Positions 1-7,075 of a DNA stretch of 18,026 bases are shown here, piece after piece (positions within the stretch are counted from its first letter, which is position 1; every line of letters starts with the position of its first letter). The stretch is taken from assembly GCA_024743015.1 (NCBI GenBank), contig JANSXJ010000026.1, forward strand, positions 1-18,026, read 5' to 3'. The stretch comes from Hyphomonas sp. GTDB lineage: Bacteria; Pseudomonadota; Alphaproteobacteria; Caulobacterales; Hyphomonadaceae. The notes below the pieces were generated by a model. It was not told the DNA's origin, ran no database searches, and worked only from the letters and a program-made list of their open reading frames with translations. The translations under genes were made by a program, and so were the position numbers.

Positions 1-44
1 ACGCTAACGGGCGTATCTTAAGGCCGAGTTCCGCTGACAATTCC
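1..44 (-). mobile_element. Terminal end of an IS6-family element (rest lies before the window)
   Basis: Read on the minus strand from base 44, the sequence begins GGAATTGTCAGCGGAA. This nearly equals the right end of the IS6-family element at 14197, which begins GGGATTGTCAGCGGAA. Similarity continues inward, with a CTTTAA/CCTTAA block and then CGCCC in both. The match stops at base 44, where IS110-type coding sequence starts in mid-gene. I infer that a related but not identical IS6-family element inserted into an IS110 transposase gene, and that its transposase lies to the left on the minus strand. Only one end is visible, so a target duplication cannot be checked. Confidence 0.6.
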
Positions 45-170
45 GCCGAAGGCTTTGACGTGGTCTGCATGGAATCCCGCCAAGTCTCAGCAGCCACGTC
101 TGCTATGCGGAACAAAACCGACAAGACGGATGCACGTGGCATCGCTCAAATTCTTCGGGCGGGTTCCCAC
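45..170 (+). pseudogene. IS110-family transposase remnant (N-terminal DEDD domain fragment)
   Basis: In the frame beginning at base 45 the translation reads AEGFDVVCMESRQ, then NKTDKTDARGIAQILRAG. This is the hallmark of the RuvC-like (DEDD) N-terminal domain of IS110/Piv transposases: a Glu in the VCMES strand and two Asp in KTDKTDARGIAQ. The first Asp and the start codon are missing because an IS6-family end replaces them at base 44. The family match fades after about base 165, and the large C-terminal domain is absent. It is a decayed fragment of roughly 40 codons, not a functional gene. An open frame continues to base 374 but overlaps the lipoprotein gene on the other strand and looks like shadow sequence. 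Confidence 0.8.
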
Positions 171-198
171 CCCTACACGCACAAAATTAACTCACTCC

Positions 199-1065
199 TC
201 ACTCTGGAGATTGCCTCATCAAAAGATCGATCGGTTCGCCGGTTGCGGGTGAGTAAACGACCGCGCAGGTTTCAGACCGAAACTCAACCCGACCGAAGGA
301 TGGAAAGAAGAATGTGTAAGGCGCGTCGGCCTCGATCGCGTGTGGTATCGTCGAGCCGCTCCAAACCCGCATGACCCGACTAGGCATGAGCATGGAAGCG
401 TTTCCCGAGAGATCTACGGTTCGAGACGGATCCCCGTGCAGGAACCAATAACCCGATATGGCATCCATCTCACTGGTGCGTGTCGATAAGCAATTCTGAT
501 GTTCGGATTCGATACGCTCGGTAGATCTGAAATCTGCGACCCAGGCGCTTAAACCGTTCCCACCGCGCCCCATCCAAGCGCTTCTATTCAAAATAATGTA
601 CGGCTGAGAGGCGGCGCCTTTCGACACAATTGAAACGGGCGTTTGTTCACGATCGCAAAATACCTCATCGTCGGAAAACGATTCAGTATATTCAACACTC
701 CCCGTCACAATAACAATGCGCTTCTCGTGATCGACATCGGCTTCTAGCGAGTTGCTATCATAGACAAAACCACCTCGCTTACAGGCATCGAAGGTCAGTT
801 GAATGAGCAAAGACTGGGTCATTTCATCGTGATTCACTTGGACTTTCGCCGGATGAATTGCGCGTCGGAGAACGCGCTGTGGCGACGCAGCCGGATTTGG
901 TCCAAAAGCATCCTGTTTTTCCGCTGTCAGGCTGCCTTGTGCTTCGGCATTCGCCTCCGGCGGCCGCTCCGGTGTGGGTTCGGATGCGGCGCAACCGCTG
1001 AGCAAGACTACAGGGAGCAATAGCGCGAGGGTCTTAGCAAACGAAAATGCTGCAAATTGGAACAT
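199..1065 (-). CDS. Putative lipoprotein of unknown function (288 aa)
   Basis: The frame is open up to 1161, but I choose the ATG at 1065. It gives a signal sequence starting MFQFAAFSFAKTLALLLPVV and a lipobox LSGC with the lipidated cysteine at residue 25. A longer start would bury this signal behind 32 unlike residues. The ribosome site is poor: GGA lies about ten bases upstream. After the lipobox comes a low-complexity Pro/Glu/Ala linker, then about 200 residues of mixed alpha/beta character with scattered cysteines (around FDACKRGG, EVFCDRE, QNCLST, ETCAVV) that could form periplasmic disulfides. I recognise no family. It lies 151 bp downstream of another lipoprotein gene on the same strand and may be co-transcribed with it. 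Its 3' end abuts the IS110 remnant. Confidence 0.75.
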   Translation of the reverse strand: MFQFAAFSFAKTLALLLPVVLLSGCAASEPTPERPPEANAEAQGSLTAEKQDAFGPNPAASPQRVLRRAIHPAKVQVNHDEMTQSLLIQLTFDACKRGGFVYDSNSLEADVDHEKRIVIVTGSVEYTESFSDDEVFCDREQTPVSIVSKGAASQPYIILNRSAWMGRGGNGLSAWVADFRSTERIESEHQNCLSTRTSEMDAISGYWFLHGDPSRTVDLSGNASMLMPSRVMRVWSGSTIPHAIEADAPYTFFFPSFGRVEFRSETCAVVYSPATGEPIDLLMRQSPE

Positions 1066-1145
1066 GTTCTTAGATCCGCAAATTGTAGGGTGAATGGTTA
1101 GATCGTGTGCGACGACACCACCCAATAAGTTGGCGGGGCCTATCT

Positions 1146-1179
1146 CGCCTGCACCCGGCATCGGAAGGGACCGCAGGCG
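1146..1179. other. Inverted repeat between two lipoprotein genes
   Basis: CGCCTGC (1146-1152) and GCAGGCG (1173-1179) form a perfect 7-bp stem around a 20-base loop. It sits about 40 bases downstream of the stop of the 1217-1819 gene on the minus strand. No T-run follows on the minus strand, so it is not a standard intrinsic terminator. It could be an attenuating or mRNA-stabilising hairpin, or chance. Confidence 0.25.
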
Positions 1180-1216
1180 TATATCTCATTTGGCAAACAG
1201 TTCAGAACATCTCGAT

Positions 1217-1819
1217 TTAGTCCAAGCAAACCAATTCACCACTAACCGGGTCTAGGTCCAGGTTCGCACAATCGGCAGGATCTTCTGACGGTTTAGGATT
1301 GTTTTGTGGCGGGGTGGTCCCCGCCCCGGGTGCCACTGATCCCTCAACGGGCAGCAGAAAGTAATTGTAAGGCGGGATGCTAGCGACGCTGACAGCTATT
1401 CGCCCGTCCGGCTGAACCTTCATCGTCGCCGTTCCAAGCAAAGGCAAATCCTGCGCCGTATATTCTGTCGCGCTGATCTGTCGGAAGTCTTTCGAAACGA
1501 CCATGTTCGGCCGGATCTTGAGCGTCATCGCATGGGTCCAGGGATCGATGGCATAGCCTCGCCCCCGATCGATGCGTATTCGCTTTCCAAGCGTTGAGAT
1601 CGTATAATCCCCATCGATTGGCAGGGCCTGCGTGGGCGGCACTTGGCTTTCATATTGGAGAAACGCATCCATTTGAGGAATGCCCGCCGCTGCTGCGAAG
1701 GCATCTCCCATGGGACCCGCTGCCAGAGCCTCGGTTCCAGCACAACCAGCACTCGCCAGCAAACCCAAAGCGGTGATTCCAGCGCCCAAACGTGGATTGA
1801 TCTTTAGTGTATTTCGCAT
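1217..1819 (-). CDS. Putative lipoprotein of unknown function (200 aa)
   Basis: The ATG at 1819 is preceded by a good ribosome site, GAGGGAG, with about eight bases of spacing. Residues 1-26 form a lipoprotein-like signal: a basic start MRNTLK, a hydrophobic Gly/Ala/Leu stretch, then ASAGC. The -3 position is Ser rather than the usual Leu, so lipidation is likely but not certain. The mature part has an Ala/Gly-rich segment (about 27-50), a beta-rich core (about 65-160) with repeating Gly/Asp turns, and a Pro/Asn/Asp-rich tail containing two cysteines. I do not recognise the family. Sixty bases upstream lies a copy of the 22-bp dyad also found before the cysteine-repeat gene and the histidine kinase gene, so I infer control by the adjacent two-component system. 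Confidence 0.8.
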   Translation of the reverse strand: MRNTLKINPRLGAGITALGLLASAGCAGTEALAAGPMGDAFAAAAGIPQMDAFLQYESQVPPTQALPIDGDYTISTLGKRIRIDRGRGYAIDPWTHAMTLKIRPNMVVSKDFRQISATEYTAQDLPLLGTATMKVQPDGRIAVSVASIPPYNYFLLPVEGSVAPGAGTTPPQNNPKPSEDPADCANLDLDPVSGELVCLD

Positions 1820-1879
1820 TGCGCAGTCTCCCTCAGAATAAACTGTCTAAACGAACACTACGTGCTTCACGCCCATTGG

Positions 1880-1901
1880 ATATGGGGGCGACTACCCAAT
1901 C
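1880..1901 (-). promoter_or_regulatory. Shared 22-bp dyad, copy 1 (putative response-regulator site)
   Basis: On the plus strand it reads ATATGGGGG, four bases CGAC, then TACCCAATC. On the minus strand, toward the lipoprotein gene, it is a dyad of form TTGGG-N8-CCCAT. It matches copy 2 (4205-4226) at 18 of 22 positions and copy 3 (4989-5010, reverse complement) at 19 of 22. Sixty bases separate it from the ATG at 1819. The TACCCA half-site resembles the TACYYMT heptamer bound by NarL-type regulators. The encoded regulator nearby has a LuxR/NarL-type helix-turn-helix, so it is the leading candidate to bind. Binding itself is inferred. Confidence 0.6.
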
Positions 1902-2013
1902 GATGAGCACTATTTTGATGAGATTGACGACCGAGTGGTACTCCTGTTCATCGACTTTCGGACATGATCAAAGGGTTCGCCCATTGCCCACGGTTGTTTC
2001 TTTGTACGAACAA

Positions 2014-2040
2014 CGGCCCCGCGATTTGTCCGCGGGGCCG
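2014..2040 (-). terminator. Hairpin terminator downstream of the cysteine-repeat gene
   Basis: CGGCCCCGCG (2014-2023) and CGCGGGGCCG (2031-2040) form a perfect 10-bp G+C stem with a 7-base loop. On the minus strand it is followed by TTGTTC, only a weak T-rich tail. It lies 75 bases beyond the stop of the gene ending at 2116, where a rho-independent terminator would be expected, and insulates the lipoprotein gene from read-through. Confidence 0.65.
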
Positions 2041-2115
2041 CTATCGATGACATAAGCCGTCCGAGCGCGATAATTGGTTGTAGTTAGACAGCGCCCGGTT
2101 GAATGGGTGGAAGCA

Positions 2116-4143
2116 CTAGTTCACCCGTTTCATAGGATAGGTTTGCGATCCGTCGGCGGATATCCATGAGCCTGAACCACCGTTATCAAACACGAGGCGC
2201 TGCCCGGCAGTGTTTCGATATTCGCCGGAACCCACTTGTACGTATTTCACTCTTTCTCCGGAATTCGCCCGTTGAACAGTGATGGATCCGGCATCCTGTT
2301 CTAGCACTTTCAGGTAGAACACTTTTCCCTGGACCTGGAATGACCACAGGCTGTTCTCCAAACCGACCGACGCCGATGACGCTCTTGTCGCGGTGACACG
2401 TCCCGATTGCGCGGATGGAGCCGGGAGCTGGTCGTAGACGGGCAACACCTGAGCCTGATCGGGTTTTTGGCGTCCCATTCCTTCGAGCCAGCATTGATCC
2501 ACACACTTTCTGATTTCCTTGCCACCCGCGAGTCTAATACGAGACAGATCTAGAATTTCTGGATCCTCATTCGAAACGGGCGCGTATGATTGGAACGTCG
2601 TGGCTTCCACATAGGTTGTGCCAGCGATGTTCGTCCCAACACCCAGTACCGGAGAGAACGTGAAACCGGTGAACTTCAAGTCCTCGTATTCGGTAACCTC
2701 ATCATCACGTTCGAACCAAACACCGATCAGGAGTGTCGCCGTGCTACTTTGTGTACCGATATCTGTCAGCACGCTGGTTTTCTTACCCGCAAACTCCAGG
2801 AATGTGCGAACATCAAATATAACGCCAACAGACTTTGCACCACCCTCCGAGATAGGCTTACCGAGTTGATTGTTCCGCACATTCCAAATGCCGATGACAC
2901 CGCCATACGAGCTGCCAGCTCCAAGCTGGTTGCTTACACCAATTGACGAATACCATTTCAACGCATCTTCGCGATCCGTAATATCGAATGCGACACCGCC
3001 TTCAACGCCAACACCGATGATGAAGTTCGCCTCCGCGGTTGCGCCGACCGACAAGGTCTTGAAATCCACCAAGTCTGCCAGCGACCGGCTATCATCTTCC
3101 AAATCTCCTGCTGCGCCTTCGTCTTCGTCGCTGATGTCAGAGAGCGCTTCCTGATCCTCGTGAATCTCGAACGCCATTGGCACAACCGCGTTGAAGATAC
3201 CTTCTCCCGCATCGCGCAAAATTTCTTTGGACGCCTCATAAACCAGATCCACTGTGTCCGGCTGTTCGGCGACGCAATAGTTGCGCCCCGGTCTGGAATC
3301 CACTTCCAAACCTGCTCCGCATGGGTCTCCGGGACGCATCGCTTCGCATCTCGGCTGTCCCTGTCCGCCGCATGGCTCACAGCGCTTTTTGCCGTCTTCG
3401 TGTTTCCGCCAATTGAACCCCGGACGACACTCGAATCCGAGCCCCGTCATCACGGGTTGTCCATTGCCACCGCGCGCTTCGCAAATGCCATCCTTGTTTT
3501 CTTGAGTATAAGCCGCGGTACAACGCTTTCCGGGCCGGGTCGCTTCGCAACTCGGCTGCCCAGCACCACCACACGCGGTGCAGGTCCCGGCGCTCCCAAT
3601 GTTGAAACCGGGCCGGCAATCATACCCAATCCCGCGTAGTTTTTCCTGGCCTTCACCTCCACGCGCTTCGCAAATTCCGCTTGAATTACTTTGTGTGTAC
3701 GCCGCCGTACAGCGCTTACCGGGTCTGCCGGCTTCGCAGCTCGGCTCATTTACGTCACCACAGGCGGTGCATCTCTTACCCCCATCATCGAGATTGAAGC
3801 CCGGACGGCAGTCGAAGCCAACGCCTCTAAGTTTGGCTTCACCTTCTCCGCCATGTCTTCTGCAAACACCATAGACTTCATGCGTGTAGGCTGCGGTACA
3901 TCGCTTGCCTTTCCTCAATGGCTCGCAAGCAACTTCATTTCTACCGCCGCAGGGTACGCATTTGGTTTCCGCTTTGTTAGGCGCGTATCCCTTGTCGCAT
4001 TTGAACACTTTTGGGAATTTGCAGAGCTTCTGGTCGTTTCCACCACATGCCGCAGAAGCCGTTCCATTTCCTATCCAAGCTATCGCCAGACATAAGAAGA
4101 CGAGCTTCATCAGCACCGCCATTTTTGTAGAAAAACTGAACAT
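2116..4143 (-). CDS. Secreted protein with tandem six-cysteine repeats (675 aa)
   Basis: The frame opens at a TTG at 4158, but GGAGGT at 4151-4156 is an ideal ribosome site eight bases before the ATG at 4143, so I start there. A signal peptide ends at about residue 31 (GTASA). A short Cys-rich lead-in is followed by three full repeats (about 65-127, 128-190, 191-257) and a partial fourth (258-292). Each full repeat has six cysteines and the recurring blocks CGG/CGD, PGKRCTAAYT, ARGGEGQ and DCRPGFN, like a disulfide-stabilised EGF or growth-factor-receptor-type module. Next comes an acidic linker (about 320-350), a Gly-rich beta-strand region (about 360-535) that could be a beta-sandwich or barrel, and a C-terminal beta module ending SQTYPMKRVN. 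I know no characterised homologue. A shared 22-bp dyad lies 61 bases upstream, and the gene diverges from the two-component operon. Confidence 0.85.
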   Translation of the reverse strand: MFSFSTKMAVLMKLVFLCLAIAWIGNGTASAACGGNDQKLCKFPKVFKCDKGYAPNKAETKCVPCGGRNEVACEPLRKGKRCTAAYTHEVYGVCRRHGGEGEAKLRGVGFDCRPGFNLDDGGKRCTACGDVNEPSCEAGRPGKRCTAAYTQSNSSGICEARGGEGQEKLRGIGYDCRPGFNIGSAGTCTACGGAGQPSCEATRPGKRCTAAYTQENKDGICEARGGNGQPVMTGLGFECRPGFNWRKHEDGKKRCEPCGGQGQPRCEAMRPGDPCGAGLEVDSRPGRNYCVAEQPDTVDLVYEASKEILRDAGEGIFNAVVPMAFEIHEDQEALSDISDEDEGAAGDLEDDSRSLADLVDFKTLSVGATAEANFIIGVGVEGGVAFDITDREDALKWYSSIGVSNQLGAGSSYGGVIGIWNVRNNQLGKPISEGGAKSVGVIFDVRTFLEFAGKKTSVLTDIGTQSSTATLLIGVWFERDDEVTEYEDLKFTGFTFSPVLGVGTNIAGTTYVEATTFQSYAPVSNEDPEILDLSRIRLAGGKEIRKCVDQCWLEGMGRQKPDQAQVLPVYDQLPAPSAQSGRVTATRASSASVGLENSLWSFQVQGKVFYLKVLEQDAGSITVQRANSGERVKYVQVGSGEYRNTAGQRLVFDNGGSGSWISADGSQTYPMKRVN
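3268..3951 (-). repeat. Tandem coding repeats of about 63 codons (3 full + 1 partial)
   Basis: Within the secreted protein gene the units run 3951-3763, 3762-3574, 3573-3373 and 3372-3268 in coding order. The first two are 189 bp, the third is 201 bp with four extra codons near FNWRKHEDG, and the last lacks its second half. The strongest conservation is around RPGKRCTAAYT and CRPGFN. Such repeats grow and shrink by unequal recombination, so the copy number may vary between strains. Confidence 0.85.
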
Positions 4144-4204
4144 CGGATGCACCTCCAAAGCGTCTTAAACGTAGCTTTGAGGATCGCATATGCGCCGTAG
4201 ATTG

Positions 4205-4226
4205 ATATGGGGGGAGATACCCAATC
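4205..4226 (-). promoter_or_regulatory. Shared 22-bp dyad, copy 2 (putative response-regulator site)
   Basis: On the plus strand it reads ATATGGGGG, four bases GAGA, then TACCCAATC. Both nine-base flanks are identical to copy 1 and only the four central bases differ, as expected for a dimer-binding site. It lies 61 bases before the ATG at 4143, almost the same distance as copy 1 from its gene. It sits in the divergent region, 112 bases before the response regulator start, so it could also influence that gene. Confidence 0.62.
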
Positions 4227-4260
4227 CGATCAATACCAATTCGTTGGCACATAGATTTCA

Positions 4261-4274
4261 CCACGATATCGTGG
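4261..4274. promoter_or_regulatory. Perfect 14-bp palindrome CCACGATATCGTGG
   Basis: The sequence equals its own reverse complement over 14 bases. It lies between the shared dyad and the response regulator start, 64 bases before the ATG at 4339. A palindrome here could be an operator for an unidentified regulator. I see no second copy in the window, so its role is unknown. Confidence 0.35.
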
Positions 4275-4306
4275 CGACAGTCCTTGTTTTATCGACAAAT
4301 CGGCTA

Positions 4307-4322
4307 TCAGAATAGATTCTGA
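4307..4322. promoter_or_regulatory. 7-2-7 inverted repeat just upstream of the response regulator
   Basis: TCAGAAT (4307-4313) and ATTCTGA (4316-4322) are perfect inverted arms around the two bases AG. It ends 16 bases before the ATG at 4339. It could be an operator overlapping the promoter or leader, or an mRNA hairpin near the ribosome site. The 7-2-7 geometry is that of NarL-type sites, but the arm sequence does not fit their consensus. Confidence 0.35.
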
Positions 4323-4338
4323 AAGAATGGGGGGTTGC

Positions 4339-4983
4339 ATGTCGAAAGAGCGTTCGCTGCATCGTGTCGTCTTAGCAGACGATCACGCGGTGGTTCGTGA
4401 GGGGGTCAAGAACGTCCTGGCTGAGCTGGGCTCAACCGAAATCGTCGCAGAAACAGCGGATGGGCTGAGCGCGATCGCCGCAGTTAAACAGCACCAACCT
4501 GACCTTCTGGTGCTTGATTCAGCGATGCCACACGCCAAGGGGATTGAGGTATTCGCTGAGGCAAGGCGGTGGAGCAAAGAAACGTCTGTCGTTTTGCTTA
4601 CGGGCTTTACATCAGCCGGCGTCCTCGCGACATGGTTGGACGCTGAGGTGGAAGGCATCCTGCTTAAATCATGCAATCCGAGCGAAATGCGAACCTGCTT
4701 TGAGACGGTGCTCGAAGGTGGACGTTACTTTGCAGAAGACGCTCTCACCATATTGGAAGAAGCGACGAACACGGTTGCGCTGACAAATAGAGAACGCGAA
4801 GTGCTTTCCCTCCTCGCGATGGGATACCAAAATGGCGGCATCGGTGAACGACTAAGCATTAGCCCAAGAACAGTGGAAAAACATCGCGCAAGCTTGATGG
4901 AAAAAATCGGCGTCGGTTCGTTAGCAGAATTGATCGCCTATGCATTGCGCGAAGGTTTAATCTCGGAACAAACACAACTGTGA
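4339..4983 (+). CDS. Two-component response regulator, NarL/FixJ (LuxR-HTH) family (214 aa)
   Basis: Residues 8-125 are a receiver domain. The acidic pair is Asp14-Asp15, the phosphoacceptor Asp60 sits in LLVLDSAMP, the switch Thr88 in LLTGF, and the conserved Lys110 in LLKSC. Residues 147-211 are a GerE/LuxR helix-turn-helix with LTNREREVLSLLAMGY and ISPRTVEKHRASLMEKIGV, so the output is DNA binding as a dimer after phosphorylation. A start four codons upstream (4327) is possible. I prefer 4339 because MSKERSLHRVVLADDH is a typical family beginning and a G-run precedes it. The histidine kinase gene follows after 58 bp and is the obvious partner. The three shared dyads nearby are likely targets. 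Upstream lie a perfect palindrome and a 7-2-7 inverted repeat. Confidence 0.95.
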   Translation: MSKERSLHRVVLADDHAVVREGVKNVLAELGSTEIVAETADGLSAIAAVKQHQPDLLVLDSAMPHAKGIEVFAEARRWSKETSVVLLTGFTSAGVLATWLDAEVEGILLKSCNPSEMRTCFETVLEGGRYFAEDALTILEEATNTVALTNREREVLSLLAMGYQNGGIGERLSISPRTVEKHRASLMEKIGVGSLAELIAYALREGLISEQTQL

Positions 4984-4988
4984 CATGA

Positions 4989-5010
4989 GAATGGGTAGTC
5001 GTCCCCATAG
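4989..5010 (+). promoter_or_regulatory. Shared 22-bp dyad, copy 3 (between regulator and kinase genes)
   Basis: On the plus strand it reads GAATGGGTA, four bases GTCG, then TCCCCATAG. Its reverse complement matches copy 1 at 19 of 22 positions. The arms ATGGG and CCCAT, eight bases apart, are perfectly symmetrical. It points toward the kinase gene in the same sense as copies 1 and 2 point toward theirs. It ends 31 bases before the chosen kinase start, closer than the 60-61 bases at the other copies, so it could repress or tune kinase expression inside the operon rather than activate it. Confidence 0.58.
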
Positions 5011-5041
5011 GCATCAGAGGCAAAAGGAGACAGACGGTAGC

Positions 5042-7075
5042 ATGCCAATGCGTTTTTTCCTGACTGCCGCTGTCGAAAACAATGCCATTCGAACGGCGAT
5101 TACGCTCAACGTGTTCATCTTGCTATCGCTCGTCGTTTGCTTCTTGCTTACGACCCGCGAAGGCGAACCGGTTCCAAATGACGGTATTATTGATCTTCCA
5201 GTGGAAGGCTTTTCCAGCCGGTTTGTAGGGCTCTATGGCGAAGCGCTCCTCGACGCCCCTGCTGATGCAACGATCAAACAAATTAGCCAGTCACAATCCT
5301 GGCAAACGCTGGACACGCGATACATCGGTTTCGGCGCAATTTCTGAGCCTGTTTGGCTACGAGTAACACTCAGAAATCTCGAAAACCAACCGATCACTGT
5401 GCGATTTGATACACGGCGAGTTGCATTCAAAAGTATGCAATTCTACCTGACCGCCGATGAAGGCGAGTCGGTTCATCAATTTCTGCATTATACCTATAAG
5501 GCTCCATTCTCGGAACGCCCGGTAGATCACCGAATTCTCGTGGCCGACGCAGAGCTTGGCCCGCTTGAAGAGACGGTCCTCTATGTTCACTATGAAGGCT
5601 TATACAACTCCGTCTTGCCGATGCGCATCGCTCACCCCGAAGCATTCGAGCGGGCGGATAAGCACGAAATATTCTGGGCATCAAATTTTTACGGCCTCAT
5701 CGGCGCGACCTTCTTTCTGACCATCATCACATGGTGGCTCACGGGGTGGCGCCTCAGCATCAGTTTCGGGGTCTTTCTAATCGCCAGCCTACTATCGGTC
5801 TGGTCAGTCGAAGGGTATGTCGATCAGCTGGTCATCCCCACTAAAAACGCAATAACAGCTCATCTGACCGATGCGATTTATCTCTGGACCTACGGCGCCA
5901 TCTTGTTGCTAAGCCGAAATCTGTTCGACGTAAGGCGAAAAGCGCCCGTACTCGACAGGTTACTGCGCTTCTCAATAATCGGAATTTTCGGCATTTCTTT
6001 CGTACACTTATTCATTGGAATCGATTCCAGAAATGTCTTCGTACCAATAGCACTGACATGCCGCGTCGCATCTTTGGCCTTACATGCGAGTGTCGGGGTT
6101 TGGGCGATTTATCATCGAGAAAAAGGCGGTACCATCTTCACGATGAGTGCAGTGTTGCTGACCATCGCGTCGGCCTACATGGTCGTGGATGAAACGTTCG
6201 GATTCCCCTATGGGGGCATTCCGTTCACACTTCGCTGGTTGGTGACGATCGAGGTGATCGCCTTCGCGACCGCGATTGTCTTGAATGTCGCTGGCGTTAA
6301 ACGCGAACGCGACCTCGCATTAGTTGCGGATCTTCGCGCGACCCGAGAGAAGCTTCGCTTGAACGAGGCGTTGCGCGATAGTCAATCGGCCTACGAGACA
6401 GCACGCTTGCGCGCCTTCGAGTATCGCAACCGATTGCAGTCAGTCAGCCACGACATCCTCCAACCGCTCGGTTCATTGAAGTCGGCGCTCCAACAAAATT
6501 TGCCGCCGGATAGTGATGCGCGCCAACCGTTGAATGAAGCATTCGAGTATTTGCAAGCGTTGGCGCAAGAAAACCTTCCCGCTGCTCAGAAGAACAAAAC
6601 GACGAGCGATGAGCGCGAAGAAACCCCTGTGGAGCTGGTACTTGACGCCGTAGTGGCAATGTTCGCGACCGAAGCCTCTGAGAAAGACATAGATCTCAAA
6701 TGGGATATCGATTTGGACCAAAGCGTTTCGACTGATCCCATTCTCCTCATGCGAGCGGTTAGCAATCTGGTTGCCAATGCAATACGATATACGCAAACAG
6801 GATCTGTCACGCTTAGCGCTTCAAACTCCAATACTGAGGTGACAATTGCGGTTACAGACACCGGCCCCGGATTGTCGCAAGACGAAATCACCTCGATCAT
6901 GCAGCGCGGCGTCAGCGGTTCGGCTTCCGACGGATCCGGATTAGGGCTTTCTATCGTGCAGGAAGCGGTCGACGCGATGGGGGGCGTGTTTACGCTGTCA
7001 TCTACACCCGGCGCAGGGACGCGGGCGATCTGTAAAATTCCCGTTGTCGGGATCCCACCAGCCCCTAAGGACTGA
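5042..7075 (+). CDS. Membrane sensor histidine kinase, 7TMR-DISM type (677 aa)
   Basis: An in-frame ATG exists at 4985, but AGGAG at 5025-5029 favours the ATG at 5042, and a dyad element would otherwise lie inside the coding region. Domains in order: a transmembrane segment (about 15-36); a periplasmic beta-rich sensor (about 40-215) of the 7TMR-DISMED2 type; a seven-helix membrane bundle (about 220-420); a coiled coil rich in Arg/Glu/Leu; a HisKA dimerisation helix with phosphoacceptor His470 in SHDILQPL; and an HATPase domain with N-box Asn575 (NLVANAIRYT), G1 Asp606 (DTGPGLS) and G2 Gly631 (GSGLGLS). All catalytic motifs are present. It presumably autophosphorylates on sensing an extracytoplasmic ligand and passes phosphate to the regulator encoded just upstream. 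DISM sensors often detect carbohydrates or other small molecules; the ligand here is unknown. Confidence 0.93.
   Translation: MPMRFFLTAAVENNAIRTAITLNVFILLSLVVCFLLTTREGEPVPNDGIIDLPVEGFSSRFVGLYGEALLDAPADATIKQISQSQSWQTLDTRYIGFGAISEPVWLRVTLRNLENQPITVRFDTRRVAFKSMQFYLTADEGESVHQFLHYTYKAPFSERPVDHRILVADAELGPLEETVLYVHYEGLYNSVLPMRIAHPEAFERADKHEIFWASNFYGLIGATFFLTIITWWLTGWRLSISFGVFLIASLLSVWSVEGYVDQLVIPTKNAITAHLTDAIYLWTYGAILLLSRNLFDVRRKAPVLDRLLRFSIIGIFGISFVHLFIGIDSRNVFVPIALTCRVASLALHASVGVWAIYHREKGGTIFTMSAVLLTIASAYMVVDETFGFPYGGIPFTLRWLVTIEVIAFATAIVLNVAGVKRERDLALVADLRATREKLRLNEALRDSQSAYETARLRAFEYRNRLQSVSHDILQPLGSLKSALQQNLPPDSDARQPLNEAFEYLQALAQENLPAAQKNKTTSDEREETPVELVLDAVVAMFATEASEKDIDLKWDIDLDQSVSTDPILLMRAVSNLVANAIRYTQTGSVTLSASNSNTEVTIAVTDTGPGLSQDEITSIMQRGVSGSASDGSGLGLSIVQEAVDAMGGVFTLSSTPGAGTRAICKIPVVGIPPAPKD

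Noticed and set aside
1118..1126. CCACCCAAT upstream of the 199-1065 lipoprotein as a fourth dyad copy
   Set aside because: Only the right half is similar; the left half has no TGGGG run and overall agreement is about half of the positions.
2014..2040. CRISPR-like or small-RNA interpretation of the G+C hairpin
   Set aside because: It is a single hairpin with no repeat-spacer pattern, and its position after a stop codon fits a terminator.
1807..2055. Plus-strand 82-codon ORF across the lipoprotein promoter
   Set aside because: It spans the regulatory dyad and the terminator hairpin and has no ribosome site; it is a shadow frame.
3623..3631. TACCCAATC, the conserved half of the 22-bp dyad, inside the cysteine-repeat gene
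   Set aside because: The other half (ATGGGGG) is absent and the match falls in repeat coding sequence (complement of codons near GIGYDC), so it is likely chance.
3160..4168. Several plus-strand ORFs opposite the cysteine-repeat gene
   Set aside because: They are mirror frames of the repeat codons; the minus-strand frame has a signal peptide, ribosome site and coherent repeats.
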